Notes under the pieces: generated by a model
What the model was told of the DNA's origin: nothing
The model's input: the letters and a program-made list of their open reading frames with translations, nothing else
The model's database searches: none
Part shown: one piece after another, positions 45,822 through 54,794 of the stretch
Numbering within the stretch: the first letter of the stretch is position 1
Layout: every line of letters starts with the position of its first letter
Position numbers and translations under genes: made by a program
Source: Rohdeia sp041398665
GTDB taxonomy: Bacteria; Planctomycetota; UBA1135; GCA-002686595
Length of the DNA: 64,000 bases
Assembly: GCA_041398665.1 (NCBI GenBank)
Contig: JAWKUH010000004.1
Location: forward strand, 1-64,000
Direction of reading: 5' to 3'

Positions 45822-46616
45822 TCAGGGCCTCTCGAAGATGACGCGCCCCTGCGAGTCGCGCATCCGCAGGCCGGGCTCGTCGAGGTTCGAGAGCCCGAGT
45901 TCGAGGTGCTCGATCCCGGTCCGACCGGAGAGCTCGATCCCGGGTCGTCCGTCGTCGAGGACGTGCAGTTCGACGACGCGCCCCGTCGTCGGGTCGACGA
46001 GTCGGAGGCGTGTCGCACCGCGCGCGTCGATGCCCGCCTCGAGCACGGACTCGCTCTTCGCGTTGGCGAGTCGGAGCAGCGGCGAACCGTCGCTCGCCAC
46101 GCCCATGAAGGCTCGCGGCCGTCCCGCGCGGTCGCTCAACATGAGGCGCGCGTCGCCGTCGCCCGAGAGGAACAGCTCGGAGCGCACGGCGCCCGCCTGG
46201 TCGTAGAGCCCGAACCCGCACGCTCCGCCGGGGCGCGTCCCGAGCCACACGCGGCGGCGCCCCTTCTCGTCGACGAGCACGAGTTCGCGCAGCGGCTCGA
46301 TCTCCTCGTCCTCCGCGGCGGGCGCGTCGTCGGCCTTCGGAGGTTCCGCGGCCGGCGCGGGCTCGTCGCCCGACCCCTTCTCGCCGTCCTGCTCCGCGCC
46401 GGGCTCCTTCTTCTGCTCCTTCTTCCCGTCCTGCTCCTGCGCCGCCGCGCCGGGAGCGTCGAGCGCGGCGAACCCGCCGAGCAGCGACAGACCGAGCGCG
46501 GCGCCGCAGACCGCCGCGACGCGTCTCGCGCGCGTCGCGCTGCGTTCGAGTCGCGCGAGTCGAGCCTCGAGGTCGGCGATGCGGTGCGATTCGGTGGCGG
46601 ACGGGTTCACGTGCAC
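45822..46616 (-). CDS. Membrane-anchored protein of unknown function
   Basis: A 264-residue protein starting at GTG. An N-terminal coiled-coil (HRIADLEARLARLERSATRA), one membrane helix (VAAVCGAALGLSLLGGFAAL), a long charged low-complexity stretch of Lys, Glu, Pro and Ala (residues about 60-105), and a C-terminal part of repeated strands follow. The strand motif is like LVLVDEKGRRRVWLGTRPGG, then VRSELFLSGDGDARLMLSDR and PRAFMGVASDGSPLLRLANA. Function unknown; location at the membrane facing out is likely. Confidence 0.6.
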   Translation of the reverse strand: MHVNPSATESHRIADLEARLARLERSATRARRVAAVCGAALGLSLLGGFAALDAPGAAAQEQDGKKEQKKEPGAEQDGEKGSGDEPAPAAEPPKADDAPAAEDEEIEPLRELVLVDEKGRRRVWLGTRPGGACGFGLYDQAGAVRSELFLSGDGDARLMLSDRAGRPRAFMGVASDGSPLLRLANAKSESVLEAGIDARGATRLRLVDPTTGRVVELHVLDDGRPGIELSGRTGIEHLELGLSNLDEPGLRMRDSQGRVIFERP

Positions 46617-46749
46617 GGTGGCGCTCCTCGACGGACGGATCGTCCGCTCTGGGGTGGGAGTCGCCGCGCCGTCTGGTGGCGCGCCGACCGCGCAACGGTA
46701 GCCGAACGACGCGTGCGAGCGTGAGTCGGCCGGCCTGGAGGCCCGGCCT

Positions 46750-47772
46750 CTAGCTCCTCGGCACCGCCTCGCCCCGCCATCCGCCGAGGTCGCCGCGGAC
46801 GATCCCGACGCCGAACGTCGCCAGGCGCGACTCGAGGTCCTTCGCCGCGACCCGACCGTTCGGCGGACCGGCTCCGGGACGGGGCGACTCGGCGAGCGAG
46901 CGCACGATCTCGAGCGCCGGAGCGACGCTCAGCACCTCCGCACGACCCTTCGGCGGCGCGAACGCCGTGCGCGACTCGACGGGCAGTCGCGTGTCGCCGA
47001 GCCCGCGCACCACGATCCCGAGGCACCACGGTCCTCGGCCGCCGAGACGACGCAGCCAGCTGGCCACGCGCGCGGGCTTGCGCTCCGGCTCGCGGATCCG
47101 ACCGCGATGCGCCAGCGCGAGGAAGGCGCGCGCCGCCTTGAGCGCGAGTCCGCTCGGCGGCGCGACGGTGAGGCGCACGCTCGCCGAGCGCACGCCCTTG
47201 CCCGTGAAGTGTTCGAGGTCGACGACGTCGACGTTCGAGCCCTGGCGGTCGCCGAAGGGCTTCGGGAAGAAGAACGTGCGCGTGTCGCCGAAGAAGCGGC
47301 GTTCGCTCCACTCCCCGCCGATCAGCATGCGAACCGTGCGGTCGCGGTCCTCGAGCAGCATCGCGAAGCTCTCCTCGTCGAGCTCGCCGGGATCGCCCGC
47401 CGCCACGCCGAGGAGGACCTCGTTCGTGCGCACGAGCTTCTCCGAAGCGGCGCGCACGAAGGGATCGGTGAGTCCGCAGAACGCACCGGCCGAACACACC
47501 GCGGCGCGATCGAGTTCTCGCGCGCGTTCGTCGAGCGCGGCGACCTCGCTCGCCCAACCGCGGCGCCAGCACAGGTCGACCCAGTGGCTCCCGCCCTCGA
47601 GCGCGGCTCGCACCGCGTCGATCCCCGCCGGGCGCAGGCCCGCATCGAGCACGACGTCGCACGCCTCCGGTCCGTCGTCGCCGACGCGAACCTCGTGGAC
47701 GCCCTCGGCTCTGAGGGCATCGACGATCCCGCGGCCAACGCGGGTCTCGGCGCGCCGCACCTGGATGATCAT
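46750..47772 (-). CDS. Saccharopine dehydrogenase-like protein
   Basis: A 340-residue protein. The first part (VLDAGLRPAGIDAVRAALEG, then GGSHWVDLCWRRGWASEVAA and AAVCSAGAFCGLTDPFVRA) follows the pattern of saccharopine dehydrogenase-type oxidoreductases, where the Ala/Gly-rich segment follows the Rossmann fold. The N-terminal Rossmann motif GxGxxG itself is poor here. The second half resembles the C-terminal domain of the family. Substrate unknown. An AAGGAG site lies upstream of the ATG at 47772. Confidence 0.55.
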   Translation of the reverse strand: MIIQVRRAETRVGRGIVDALRAEGVHEVRVGDDGPEACDVVLDAGLRPAGIDAVRAALEGGSHWVDLCWRRGWASEVAALDERARELDRAAVCSAGAFCGLTDPFVRAASEKLVRTNEVLLGVAAGDPGELDEESFAMLLEDRDRTVRMLIGGEWSERRFFGDTRTFFFPKPFGDRQGSNVDVVDLEHFTGKGVRSASVRLTVAPPSGLALKAARAFLALAHRGRIREPERKPARVASWLRRLGGRGPWCLGIVVRGLGDTRLPVESRTAFAPPKGRAEVLSVAPALEIVRSLAESPRPGAGPPNGRVAAKDLESRLATFGVGIVRGDLGGWRGEAVPRS

Positions 47773-47833
47773 CTTCTGTGAACTCCTTCGACCGGAGCGG
47801 TGGCCCGGATGGACCGGCCGCGAGGCGCGCGCC

Positions 47834-48973
47834 TCACGGGCACGGACGCCAGAGCAGCGCGTCGGAGAGGACGAGGCCGCCGTTCTCGAACGACGCGGCC
47901 TGGACGTGGATCTTCGCCCCGACGAGGAACGGAAGGTTCGGGACGACGAAGCCGAACTGCACGCCGACGCCGGGGACGTGGTTCGTCGACCACAGCGGTC
48001 CGAGCACGACGCTCGCGAGGTCGATCCCGAGCACGCCGCCCGGCACGGGGAGCTGCGCACCCTGTGCCGCGCACGCGAAGACCGCGACGGGCGAGGCGGC
48101 GAAGGGTCCGTCGACGGCGAAGCGCACGAGCGCACCGACCGAACCGCCCGAGCGCAGCTCGAGGTCGAACGTGCCGTCGACCGTCTGCGTCGTCCCGCAC
48201 GACTCGGCGAGCACCGTGTCCCACGCCGCGGTCTGGAGGTCGAGCGCGAGTTGAGCGCCGAGTCCCATGTCCTGCGCGAGGCCGACCGGACTCTCGTCGA
48301 ACAGCACCGCGTAGAACGTGCACGCCGCGAGGTAGCTGCCCGCGAGCGTCGGATGGCTCCCGTCCTGCTGGTGCAGCGCGACGGGCGCGGGACCGGCGAG
48401 GTAGCGTTTCCACGCGAGTCCGACCGGCGCGACCTCGGCGCCTGCGGCGACCGCCATCTGCTCGTACGCCGCCGCGAGCGCGTCGGTCATCGCGTCGAAG
48501 TTCGGGAACGCCGGGCTGCACCACGCGCCCGCGCAGAACGGACCGCTCGCGCTCACACGTCCCCAGGTCTGGTAGAGCACGACGCGAGCCGCGGGCTCCG
48601 CCGCGTGGATCGACGCCGCGAGCGACACCGCTCCGGGGATCGACCAGGCCGCGAGTGCGTCCGGGATGGTCGGGAGGTAGCTCTGGTCCTGGAGCACCAC
48701 GGCGTCCCAACCGCCCTGTGCGATCTTCGCGAGCGACGTCGGGTTCGTCGCGTGCGGCTGACCGCCGCCCTGCGGCGCGCCGAGCGTGTTGCCGCCCGGC
48801 GTGTTCGAGTCCTTCGTGAAGGTGTGCCCGCCGGACACGGCGAGCGCCTCGACGATCGAAGGCAGCGAGTTGACCGCGGTGTAGCTGTTCCCGAGGAACA
48901 GGACGGACCGGTCGTCGGCGCGCGGCGTCGCCGGCGCGAGGAGGACGAGGGCGAGTGCGAGTGCGATCGACAT
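47834..48973 (-). CDS. Secreted SGNH-like protein with a surface C-terminal module
   Basis: A 379-residue exported protein. The signal peptide is MSIALALALVLLAPATPRA. It is followed by VLFLGNSYTAVNSLPSIVEA, the GNS block of SGNH/DUF4886 esterases, then GGWDAVVLQDQSYLPTIPDA and LYQTWGRVSASGP. The likely His block is in LHQQDGSHPTLAGSYLAAC. The last 140 residues are the C-terminal module seen in other secreted proteins here, ending SFENGGLVLSDALLW. A cell-surface hydrolase is likely, but its substrate is unknown. Confidence 0.75.
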   Translation of the reverse strand: MSIALALALVLLAPATPRADDRSVLFLGNSYTAVNSLPSIVEALAVSGGHTFTKDSNTPGGNTLGAPQGGGQPHATNPTSLAKIAQGGWDAVVLQDQSYLPTIPDALAAWSIPGAVSLAASIHAAEPAARVVLYQTWGRVSASGPFCAGAWCSPAFPNFDAMTDALAAAYEQMAVAAGAEVAPVGLAWKRYLAGPAPVALHQQDGSHPTLAGSYLAACTFYAVLFDESPVGLAQDMGLGAQLALDLQTAAWDTVLAESCGTTQTVDGTFDLELRSGGSVGALVRFAVDGPFAASPVAVFACAAQGAQLPVPGGVLGIDLASVVLGPLWSTNHVPGVGVQFGFVVPNLPFLVGAKIHVQAASFENGGLVLSDALLWRPCP

Positions 48974-49081
48974 CGTGGAGCTGCGGCGGACCCGGAGGAT
49001 ACCAGCACCGGTTCGCGCCGCAGCGCACACCCGCGCATAGGACGGACGAGTGCGGACGGTCGAGCGCCCCGACCGTTCGAC

Positions 49082-49645
49082 TCAGGCGCGGGCGGCGTCG
49101 AGGTCGGACTGGAGCGCGGCGTGCTGGTCGACCGCGAAGGCGGTCTCGGCGGTGAGCGTCGGGTGGTCCGCGCCGATCGCGACCGGCGCGACGTCCCCCA
49201 CCGGGAACGTCAGGTAGTGCACCGACGACACGCGCGTCTCGCCGACCTGGCGCGGGTCGAAGACGGGGCGCACGAGCCTTCCGTCGGCGAGCTTCGCGTA
49301 GAGGTGCGCGGGGAGCTCGAGCCACTCCGCGAGCTTCGTCGCCCGCAGTGCAGGGTCGTCGATCTCGATCAGGAGCGTGCAGCCGAGTTCGCCGGGCCCG
49401 CCGATCAGCTCGTTGTAGGTCGCGACCTCGTGCGCGACGTCCTCGGGAGCGGAGCGCCGCTCGATGCGCAGCATCTCCTGCACCTGGTAGCGCACGGTCT
49501 CGGCGTTCTCGAACAGGAACGTCAGGTGCTCGCCGACGTGGACGCGGCGACGCGCCTTCTCGAACCACACGCGCTGCTGCATCGCAGGCCGCACGGCCTC
49601 GTACTTCTCGATGGGCAGGATCTGATCGACGCTCACTCGATTCAT
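49082..49645 (-). CDS. DUF3501 family protein
   Basis: A 187-residue protein. The stretches LPIEKYEAVRPAMQQRVWFE, RRVHVGEHLTFLFENAETVR and QEMLRIERRSAPEDVAHEVA match DUF3501, a small family that is regularly encoded beside rubrerythrin and an Fe-S oxidoreductase. Its ATG overlaps the TGA of the Fe-S gene (ATGA). Molecular function is unknown; redox-stress defence is inferred from neighbours. Confidence 0.85.
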   Translation of the reverse strand: MNRVSVDQILPIEKYEAVRPAMQQRVWFEKARRRVHVGEHLTFLFENAETVRYQVQEMLRIERRSAPEDVAHEVATYNELIGGPGELGCTLLIEIDDPALRATKLAEWLELPAHLYAKLADGRLVRPVFDPRQVGETRVSSVHYLTFPVGDVAPVAIGADHPTLTAETAFAVDQHAALQSDLDAARA

Positions 49646-51105
49646 CTCTCGCGACCTCCGTCGTTCTTATCGCTCGAGCGGAAGGGCTCGCCCCGGTACG
49701 CCTTGGCGAGCACCGTCATGGGGTGCATGGGCTTGCGGCCGGCGTGCTGCGCGAACTGGATCGCGGCGAGCGGGCAGTCGGTGACCCAGACCTCCGCCTC
49801 GGCCTCGGCCATGCCCTCGAAGGCCTTCGCACCGATGCGCTTGCTGGGTTCGAAACCCTCCGTCTTCATCGCGTACGTGCCGTCGTGACCGCAGCACTCC
49901 TGCGTCAGGACCGGCGTCACGCCGGGCAGCTTGCGCAGGAGGTCGCGACCCTTGAAGCCGACGCCCTGCGCGCGCAGGTGACACGGCGCGTGGTACGCGA
50001 CCTTGCAGCCGTCCTCGCCCTGCGCCGCCGGGGAGCTCGCGAAGTCCTCGTCGAAGCGCTCCTCCTTGCGGATCGACCACAGGAACTCGCTGGGGTCCAT
50101 GACCGCCTCGGACAGGCGCTTCGCGCGCTCCGCGTCCTCGGGCGCCACGAGTTCGGGGTACTCCCGCCGCATCATCATCGAGCACGTCGGGTTGATCGCG
50201 AGGACCTTGGCGCCCTGCTCGACGAACGGCATCAGCCGGTCGAGGTTGTTCTTCGCGCGCCGCCGCAGACCGTCGAGGTCGCCGGACTCCCACGCGGGCA
50301 TGCCGCAGCACTCGAGTCCCTTCGCGCAGGTGAGCCGCACCTGGTTGCGGCGCATGACCTCCACGGTGTCCTTCCCGATCTGCGGCTCGTTGTGCTGGAC
50401 GTAGCAGGTCTGGAACAGGACCGCCTCGCCCTCGGGCTGTGCGGGGACGAGCCCCTCGCGCTCGGCCCAGGTCTCGAAGGTCTCGCTCGCGAAGTCGGGC
50501 AGGAGCTTGTCGCGGTGCACGCCGAGCACCTTCTCCATGAACCAGCGGTGCAGGCCGTTGCGGTTCATGACGTTCGCGAGCCCGAAGCTGGCGCGCGCCA
50601 TCGCGCCGGCGCGGTCGGGGTCGCCGAGCACCTTGGCTCGCAGGCCGCGGCCCTCGCGCTTGGCGCGCTGGGCCTGGTAGCGGTGCACGAGCTTCGGGAA
50701 GTCGAGCTGGAACTCGTGTCCGTCGCGCGGCGTGTACGGGCACTGCACCTCGCACAGCTTGCACTGGAAGCAATCGTCCATCACCGAGTCGGTCTCGGCG
50801 CGGTCGAGCTTCGTCACGTCACCGTCGTGCTTCGAGTCAAAGAGGTCGAACAGCTTCGGGAAGCTGTCGCAGTACTTGAAGCACATGCGACACCCGTGGC
50901 AGATCTCGAAGGCGCGCGTCACCTCCTTGGCGAGCGCACCTTCGACCCAGTACTTCGCGTCCTTCGGGTCGTAGGTGAGCCCGTCGCTCGGCATGTACGA
51001 GACGAGCTCCTGACCGGGAGCACGGCGGTGCTGCGACGGATCGATCTCGTCGTACGAGCCGTGTGCGTGCGGGTCGCGCCCCGCTCCTTCGCCGTGGTCG
51101 TTCAC
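49642..51105 (-). CDS. GlpC-like Fe-S oxidoreductase (heterodisulfide-reductase related)
   Basis: A 487-residue protein. Two N-terminal [4Fe-4S] sites are formed by ICHGCRMCFKYCDSFP and DCFQCKLCEVQCPYTP. Two CCG domains follow, with CAKGLECCGMPAW and, nearer the C-terminus, YHAPCHLRAQGVGFKG and LTQECCGHDGTYAM. It belongs to the GlpC/HdrD type that shuttles electrons in membrane-associated complexes. It starts at GTG 51105, is preceded by rubrerythrin (112 bases) and overlaps the DUF3501 gene. Likely passes electrons for peroxide reduction. Confidence 0.92.
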   Translation of the reverse strand: MNDHGEGAGRDPHAHGSYDEIDPSQHRRAPGQELVSYMPSDGLTYDPKDAKYWVEGALAKEVTRAFEICHGCRMCFKYCDSFPKLFDLFDSKHDGDVTKLDRAETDSVMDDCFQCKLCEVQCPYTPRDGHEFQLDFPKLVHRYQAQRAKREGRGLRAKVLGDPDRAGAMARASFGLANVMNRNGLHRWFMEKVLGVHRDKLLPDFASETFETWAEREGLVPAQPEGEAVLFQTCYVQHNEPQIGKDTVEVMRRNQVRLTCAKGLECCGMPAWESGDLDGLRRRAKNNLDRLMPFVEQGAKVLAINPTCSMMMRREYPELVAPEDAERAKRLSEAVMDPSEFLWSIRKEERFDEDFASSPAAQGEDGCKVAYHAPCHLRAQGVGFKGRDLLRKLPGVTPVLTQECCGHDGTYAMKTEGFEPSKRIGAKAFEGMAEAEAEVWVTDCPLAAIQFAQHAGRKPMHPMTVLAKAYRGEPFRSSDKNDGGRER

Positions 51106-51217
51106 AGGGTTCCTCCGTCGGACCGGCCCCTCACATGCGGACGCGCGCCGCGCGTCGGTGACGGTGCGGCGCGCGTCGCACGGGATCGCGCGCGACGTGT
51201 CTCGCGCGCGCCGCTCC

Positions 51218-51637
51218 TCAACCGATGTCGTCGAGGAGCTGTTGGAAGCGTCCCGCGTGGGACTTCTCCGCCTTGGCCAGCGTCTCGAACCAGTCCGCGA
51301 TCTCGCCGAAGCCCTCGTCGCGCGCGGTCTTCGCCATGCCCGGGTACATGTCGGTGTACTCGTGCGTCTCGCCGGCGACCGACGCCTTCAGGTTCGCGGC
51401 GGTGTCGCCGATCGGCAGGTCCGTCGCGGGGTCGCCGACCTTCTTGAGGTAGTCGAGGTGACCGTGCGCGTGGCCCGTCTCGCCCTCGGCGGTCTCGCGG
51501 AAGTTGCCCGCGATCTCGGGGTAGCCCTCCACGTCGGCCTGCTTGGCGAAGTAGAGGTAGCGACGGTTCGCCTGCGACTCGCCCGCGAAGGCGTCCTTGA
51601 GGTTCTGGTGGGTCTTGCTGCCCTTGAGCTGTGCCAT
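51218..51637 (-). CDS. Rubrerythrin (erythrin type, no rubredoxin domain)
   Basis: A 139-residue four-helix di-iron protein: LKDAFAGESQANRRYLYFAK with the first Glu ligand, FRETAEGETGHAHGHLDYLK with the EExxH-like site, and VAGETHEYTDMYPGMAKTA later. No CxxC rubredoxin tail is present. It reduces peroxides in the cytoplasm. It starts the operon with the Fe-S oxidoreductase and DUF3501 genes. The 288 bases upstream (51638-51925) hold nothing I recognise. Confidence 0.92.
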   Translation of the reverse strand: MAQLKGSKTHQNLKDAFAGESQANRRYLYFAKQADVEGYPEIAGNFRETAEGETGHAHGHLDYLKKVGDPATDLPIGDTAANLKASVAGETHEYTDMYPGMAKTARDEGFGEIADWFETLAKAEKSHAGRFQQLLDDIG

Positions 51638-51925
51638 GTTCGGGTGTGGGTCGATCGTCGTGGTGGCGACCCGGGCGACGTGTCCAGCGCCGGTGTCGTG
51701 TTCCGAGTCCGCCCGAGGACGCCGACGGACGTCGGTTCCGCGGGAAGGAGGACGGCGACCATAGCGGAGGCTCGTCCCGCCCTCAACCTCGGTCGACGCA
51801 CGGATCCAGGAGTGCAACGCGTCGCTAGGCGTTCGCGCGGTGTGCGGCGCGACCGCGCGGCGTCCGCCCCGTGCACGGTGAGAAACGACCCTTCTCACCC
51901 CGCCCCCGCCTCGACCCGGTCCGGA

Positions 51926-53140
51926 TCAGAAGGTGAAGCGGAGCGCGACCGGGTTGCTCGCGTGGACGAATTGCAGCGCGGCCAGGTCGAACACGACCGC
52001 TGCGTGGTGCAGACGCTTGCCGAGGAGCGCCGCCGCCGGTCCGAACTGGGACGGGATGGCGATCGTCGCCGAGCCGTGCCCCTGGGCGTCGAGCACACCG
52101 AAGAACCCGTCGAGGACCGGCGGCCCCGCCGAGTAGAGCGTGAGCAGGAAGTAGTCGTCGACCACGAGCGGCAGAACGAGGTCGCCGTCGACGATCCCCG
52201 GATTGCCGAGCGTGCGACTGCCGAGGAACAGGTAGACGTCGCCCGCGCGCGCGGGTCCGGCGTCGAGCACGAGGTGCTGTGCTCCTCCGAAGATCACCGA
52301 CACGCCCGCGACATCGGCCTCGAGCGTGCGGCACGGGCTGAACGCGTCGACGCCGGAGTAGCGCTCCACGCGCGAGATCCCGGAGCGACCGGCGTCCTCC
52401 GCGAGCGCGAGTTCGCAACCGCGCACGCCGACGCCCTCCGCTCGGGCGCCGCCGGGTGCAGCCGGCACCGGCCAGTTCGCGAGCGTGTTGCCCGAGGGGC
52501 CCAGCACGCGCACCGCGGGCGGGTCGGAGTAGAGCGCGTACACGACGCCGGCCACGGGATCGGCATCGAGACCGCGCAGCTCCTTCGAACTCGACGGGAC
52601 GAACGAGTCGACGTGCAGCACCTGGTTCGACGTCGCGCTCGAGAGGATCGGCAGTCGGAATCGGTGCACCGTCCCGTCGAGGCTCGAGCCGGCCCAGAAG
52701 AGTCCGCCCTCGGGGTCGTTCGCGTCGGGGACGAAGGTGAGCGCCTCGACGCCGTCGTTGCTCGGGCCGGGGAACCACGCCGACACGTCGAACACGCGCA
52801 GCACGGTCCCCGTCACGAGGTCGAACTCGAGCACCGCGTCGGGCTGTTCGCGCGCGAGGTAGACCCGGTCGCGATTGGGGTCGGCGACGCAGACCGCCTC
52901 GAGGTCGCCGGGCACGCTCCACTGGGTGAGCACGGCGCCGCCGGGCGACAGCGCCGCGAGCAAGCCTTCGTCGCCGACGACGATCCACTGCTCGCGGCCC
53001 TCGTGCCAGGCGATGCCGCTCGCCTCCGACGTCGTCGGGAGACCGGTGCCGATCTCGACGGGGGGCCCGACGAGCTGCGCCCTCGCCGTCCCGGCGAGGA
53101 CGAGGAGGGCGCAGGTCGTGGTGATCGAACGGTGGGACAT
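51926..53140 (-). CDS. Secreted esterase-like-phytase/SdiA-regulated-type propeller protein
   Basis: A 404-residue exported protein with signal peptide SITTTCALLVLAGTARA. Propeller strands include SGIAWHEGREQWIVVGDEGL and DLEAVCVADPNRDRVYLARE, then GVEALTFVPDANDPEGGLFW, the pattern of esterase-like phytase and SdiA-regulated proteins. The final 110 residues (GFFGVLDAQGHGSATIAIPS to NPVALRFTF) are the C-terminal module shared with other secreted proteins in this window. Function uncertain; the location outside the cell is likely. Confidence 0.7.
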   Translation of the reverse strand: MSHRSITTTCALLVLAGTARAQLVGPPVEIGTGLPTTSEASGIAWHEGREQWIVVGDEGLLAALSPGGAVLTQWSVPGDLEAVCVADPNRDRVYLAREQPDAVLEFDLVTGTVLRVFDVSAWFPGPSNDGVEALTFVPDANDPEGGLFWAGSSLDGTVHRFRLPILSSATSNQVLHVDSFVPSSSKELRGLDADPVAGVVYALYSDPPAVRVLGPSGNTLANWPVPAAPGGARAEGVGVRGCELALAEDAGRSGISRVERYSGVDAFSPCRTLEADVAGVSVIFGGAQHLVLDAGPARAGDVYLFLGSRTLGNPGIVDGDLVLPLVVDDYFLLTLYSAGPPVLDGFFGVLDAQGHGSATIAIPSQFGPAAALLGKRLHHAAVVFDLAALQFVHASNPVALRFTF

Positions 53141-53219
53141 CGAGCGGGAGCGCGTCGTGGACGGACCCCCTTCGAGCGTACCTCCGCCGGGTCCGACGGG
53201 ACGGGACCGCCCCCTCCCG

Positions 53220-54234
53220 CTACTTCTGGGCGACGACGTAGGTCACCCAGGCCGGGCAGTTCTCGCCCTTCGCGTGCTTCTTGAACACGCCGTCACCGCT
53301 GACCCCGTCCTCGTCCGTGCCCTCCCAGTAGCTGTCGACCTGGCTGAACCCGGCGTCGCGGAGAACGTCCACGACCTCCGGCAGGTTCCAGAGACGCCAG
53401 TGGTACTCGAAGGCCTTCTTGATCCGCGTGCCGTCCTTGAAGCGGAAGTGGATGCGGCAGAGGTAGTCGCCGGTGGCGGGCCAGTAGGCGACCTGGTCCC
53501 AGACGTACTCGAAGCCCTCCGGGATCTTGCGGATCTCCTCCATCTCCTCGGCGGCCTCGGTGCCGCCGTAGATGTCGAGGATGTAGACGCCGTCGTCGGC
53601 GAGGTCCTCGCGGACCGCGCGGAAGTAGTCGAGGAGCGTCGCGCGGTCCGTGAAGATCATCCACGAGAAGTTCGGAGCGGTGCGCACCTCGGGCGCGCGA
53701 CGGCTCGGCTCGCGCACGTCCTCGAGGTGGAAGTGCACGCGCGCGAAGGGGTCCTCGATGCCCTCGAAGTTGCGCGCCTTGCCCCACTCCACCGGGTCGG
53801 GATCGATGTCGTAGCCCTCGGCGGTGTTCCCGGGCGAGCGGCGCGCCCACTCCGCCATGAGGTAGCCCGTTCCGCAGAAGTCCTCGCGCAGGTGGACGGG
53901 CTTGCGTCCGGCGGAGCTTCTTGAACGTCTTGACGAGGAAGTCGACGTCGGTCTCCGGCGACTGAACGGCGAGCTGGTAGAGCTCGTGACGGTCGGCGGT
54001 CTTGGCGGTGAACACGCGCTTGGCCTTGCGCGCGGACTTCTTCTCGGCGGCCCTCTTCTTCTTGGCCGACTTCTTCGCCGACTTCTTGGCGGCGTTCGCC
54101 GCGCGCTTCTTGCCGCCCTTCCCGCCGGAGCGCGAGGACTTCGCGTCGTCCACGATCAGTTCGGGCACGGCGCGCCCGCGACCTCCGCTCCCACCCTTCC
54201 GATCCGCCCGCTTCTCGTTCGCCGTCTTGCTCAT
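53220..54234 (-). pseudogene. Class I SAM-dependent methyltransferase with Lys-rich N-terminal tail, one frameshift
   Basis: About 338 residues if repaired. The first 90 residues are Lys/Ala rich (KKSAKKSAKKKRAAEKKSAR) and look histone-like. The frame shifts by one near 53915, again equal to a two-base loss. The rest continues: RKPVHLREDFCGTGYLMAEW, GYDIDPDPVEWGKARNFEGI, NFSWMIFTDRATLLDYFRAV and GVYILDIYGGTEAAEEMEE, a methyltransferase of the Methyltransf_25-like class. The basic tail suggests nucleic acid binding or another acidic partner. The start at 54234 is one of several possible ATGs in that frame. Confidence 0.75.
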
Positions 54235-54367
54235 GGGTTCGTTCGCGCGCCGGAGGGGCACGTGCTCCGTCGACATGATCCGCGGACGTCGCGGCGGATC
54301 CAAGTCGGAACCTGCGAAAGGGCGCGCGCGCGCTTCCGCGCGCTCGGTCGACAGGACCGCGTCGCGA

Positions 54368-54685
54368 TCACTCGTCGCCGTCGCCGTCGTCGTCGAGGTC
54401 GGAACTCGGCGCGCGGAGCACCTTCGCGACGGCGCGCAACACCGCTTCGTTCTCCCGCGCGCTGCGCACGGGGATCCGGATCGACCCCTCGAGATGTTGG
54501 GGCAGCGTGACGGCGCCCTCGAACAGCTCGCGGTTGAGGCGCGTGGCGAAGGCCTCGGGCTGCGGGACTCGCATGAGCACCCACGAGCCGTGGCTCGGCA
54601 ACAACTCGACGCCGGGGATCGTCGCGAGGCGCGACGAGAGACGCTCGTGCTCGAGCTCCAGGCGGGCTTCGTCCATCTCGACCAT
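54368..54685 (-). CDS. Orphan C-terminal domain of a HisC-like aminotransferase
   Basis: A 105-residue protein that matches only the C-terminal small domain of histidinol-phosphate-type aminotransferases: EHERLSSRLATIPGVELLPS, GSWVLMRVPQPEAFATRLNR and GSIRIPVRSARENEAVLRAV. The PLP-binding large domain is absent, and the space upstream (54686-54794) is only the divergent promoter gap to thrB. It cannot be an active transaminase alone. It is probably a remnant of a deleted gene. Confidence 0.65.
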   Translation of the reverse strand: MVEMDEARLELEHERLSSRLATIPGVELLPSHGSWVLMRVPQPEAFATRLNRELFEGAVTLPQHLEGSIRIPVRSARENEAVLRAVAKVLRAPSSDLDDDGDGDE

Positions 54686-54794
54686 GGTTTCGATCGCGCT
54701 GCTCCGAGCGCGTTCCGTCCCGCGGACCACGCGGCACGGAGGCCCGGCGTTTATACCCTTGCTCCGCGCGGCGTGCAGCGCCCCGGCCTCCCCC

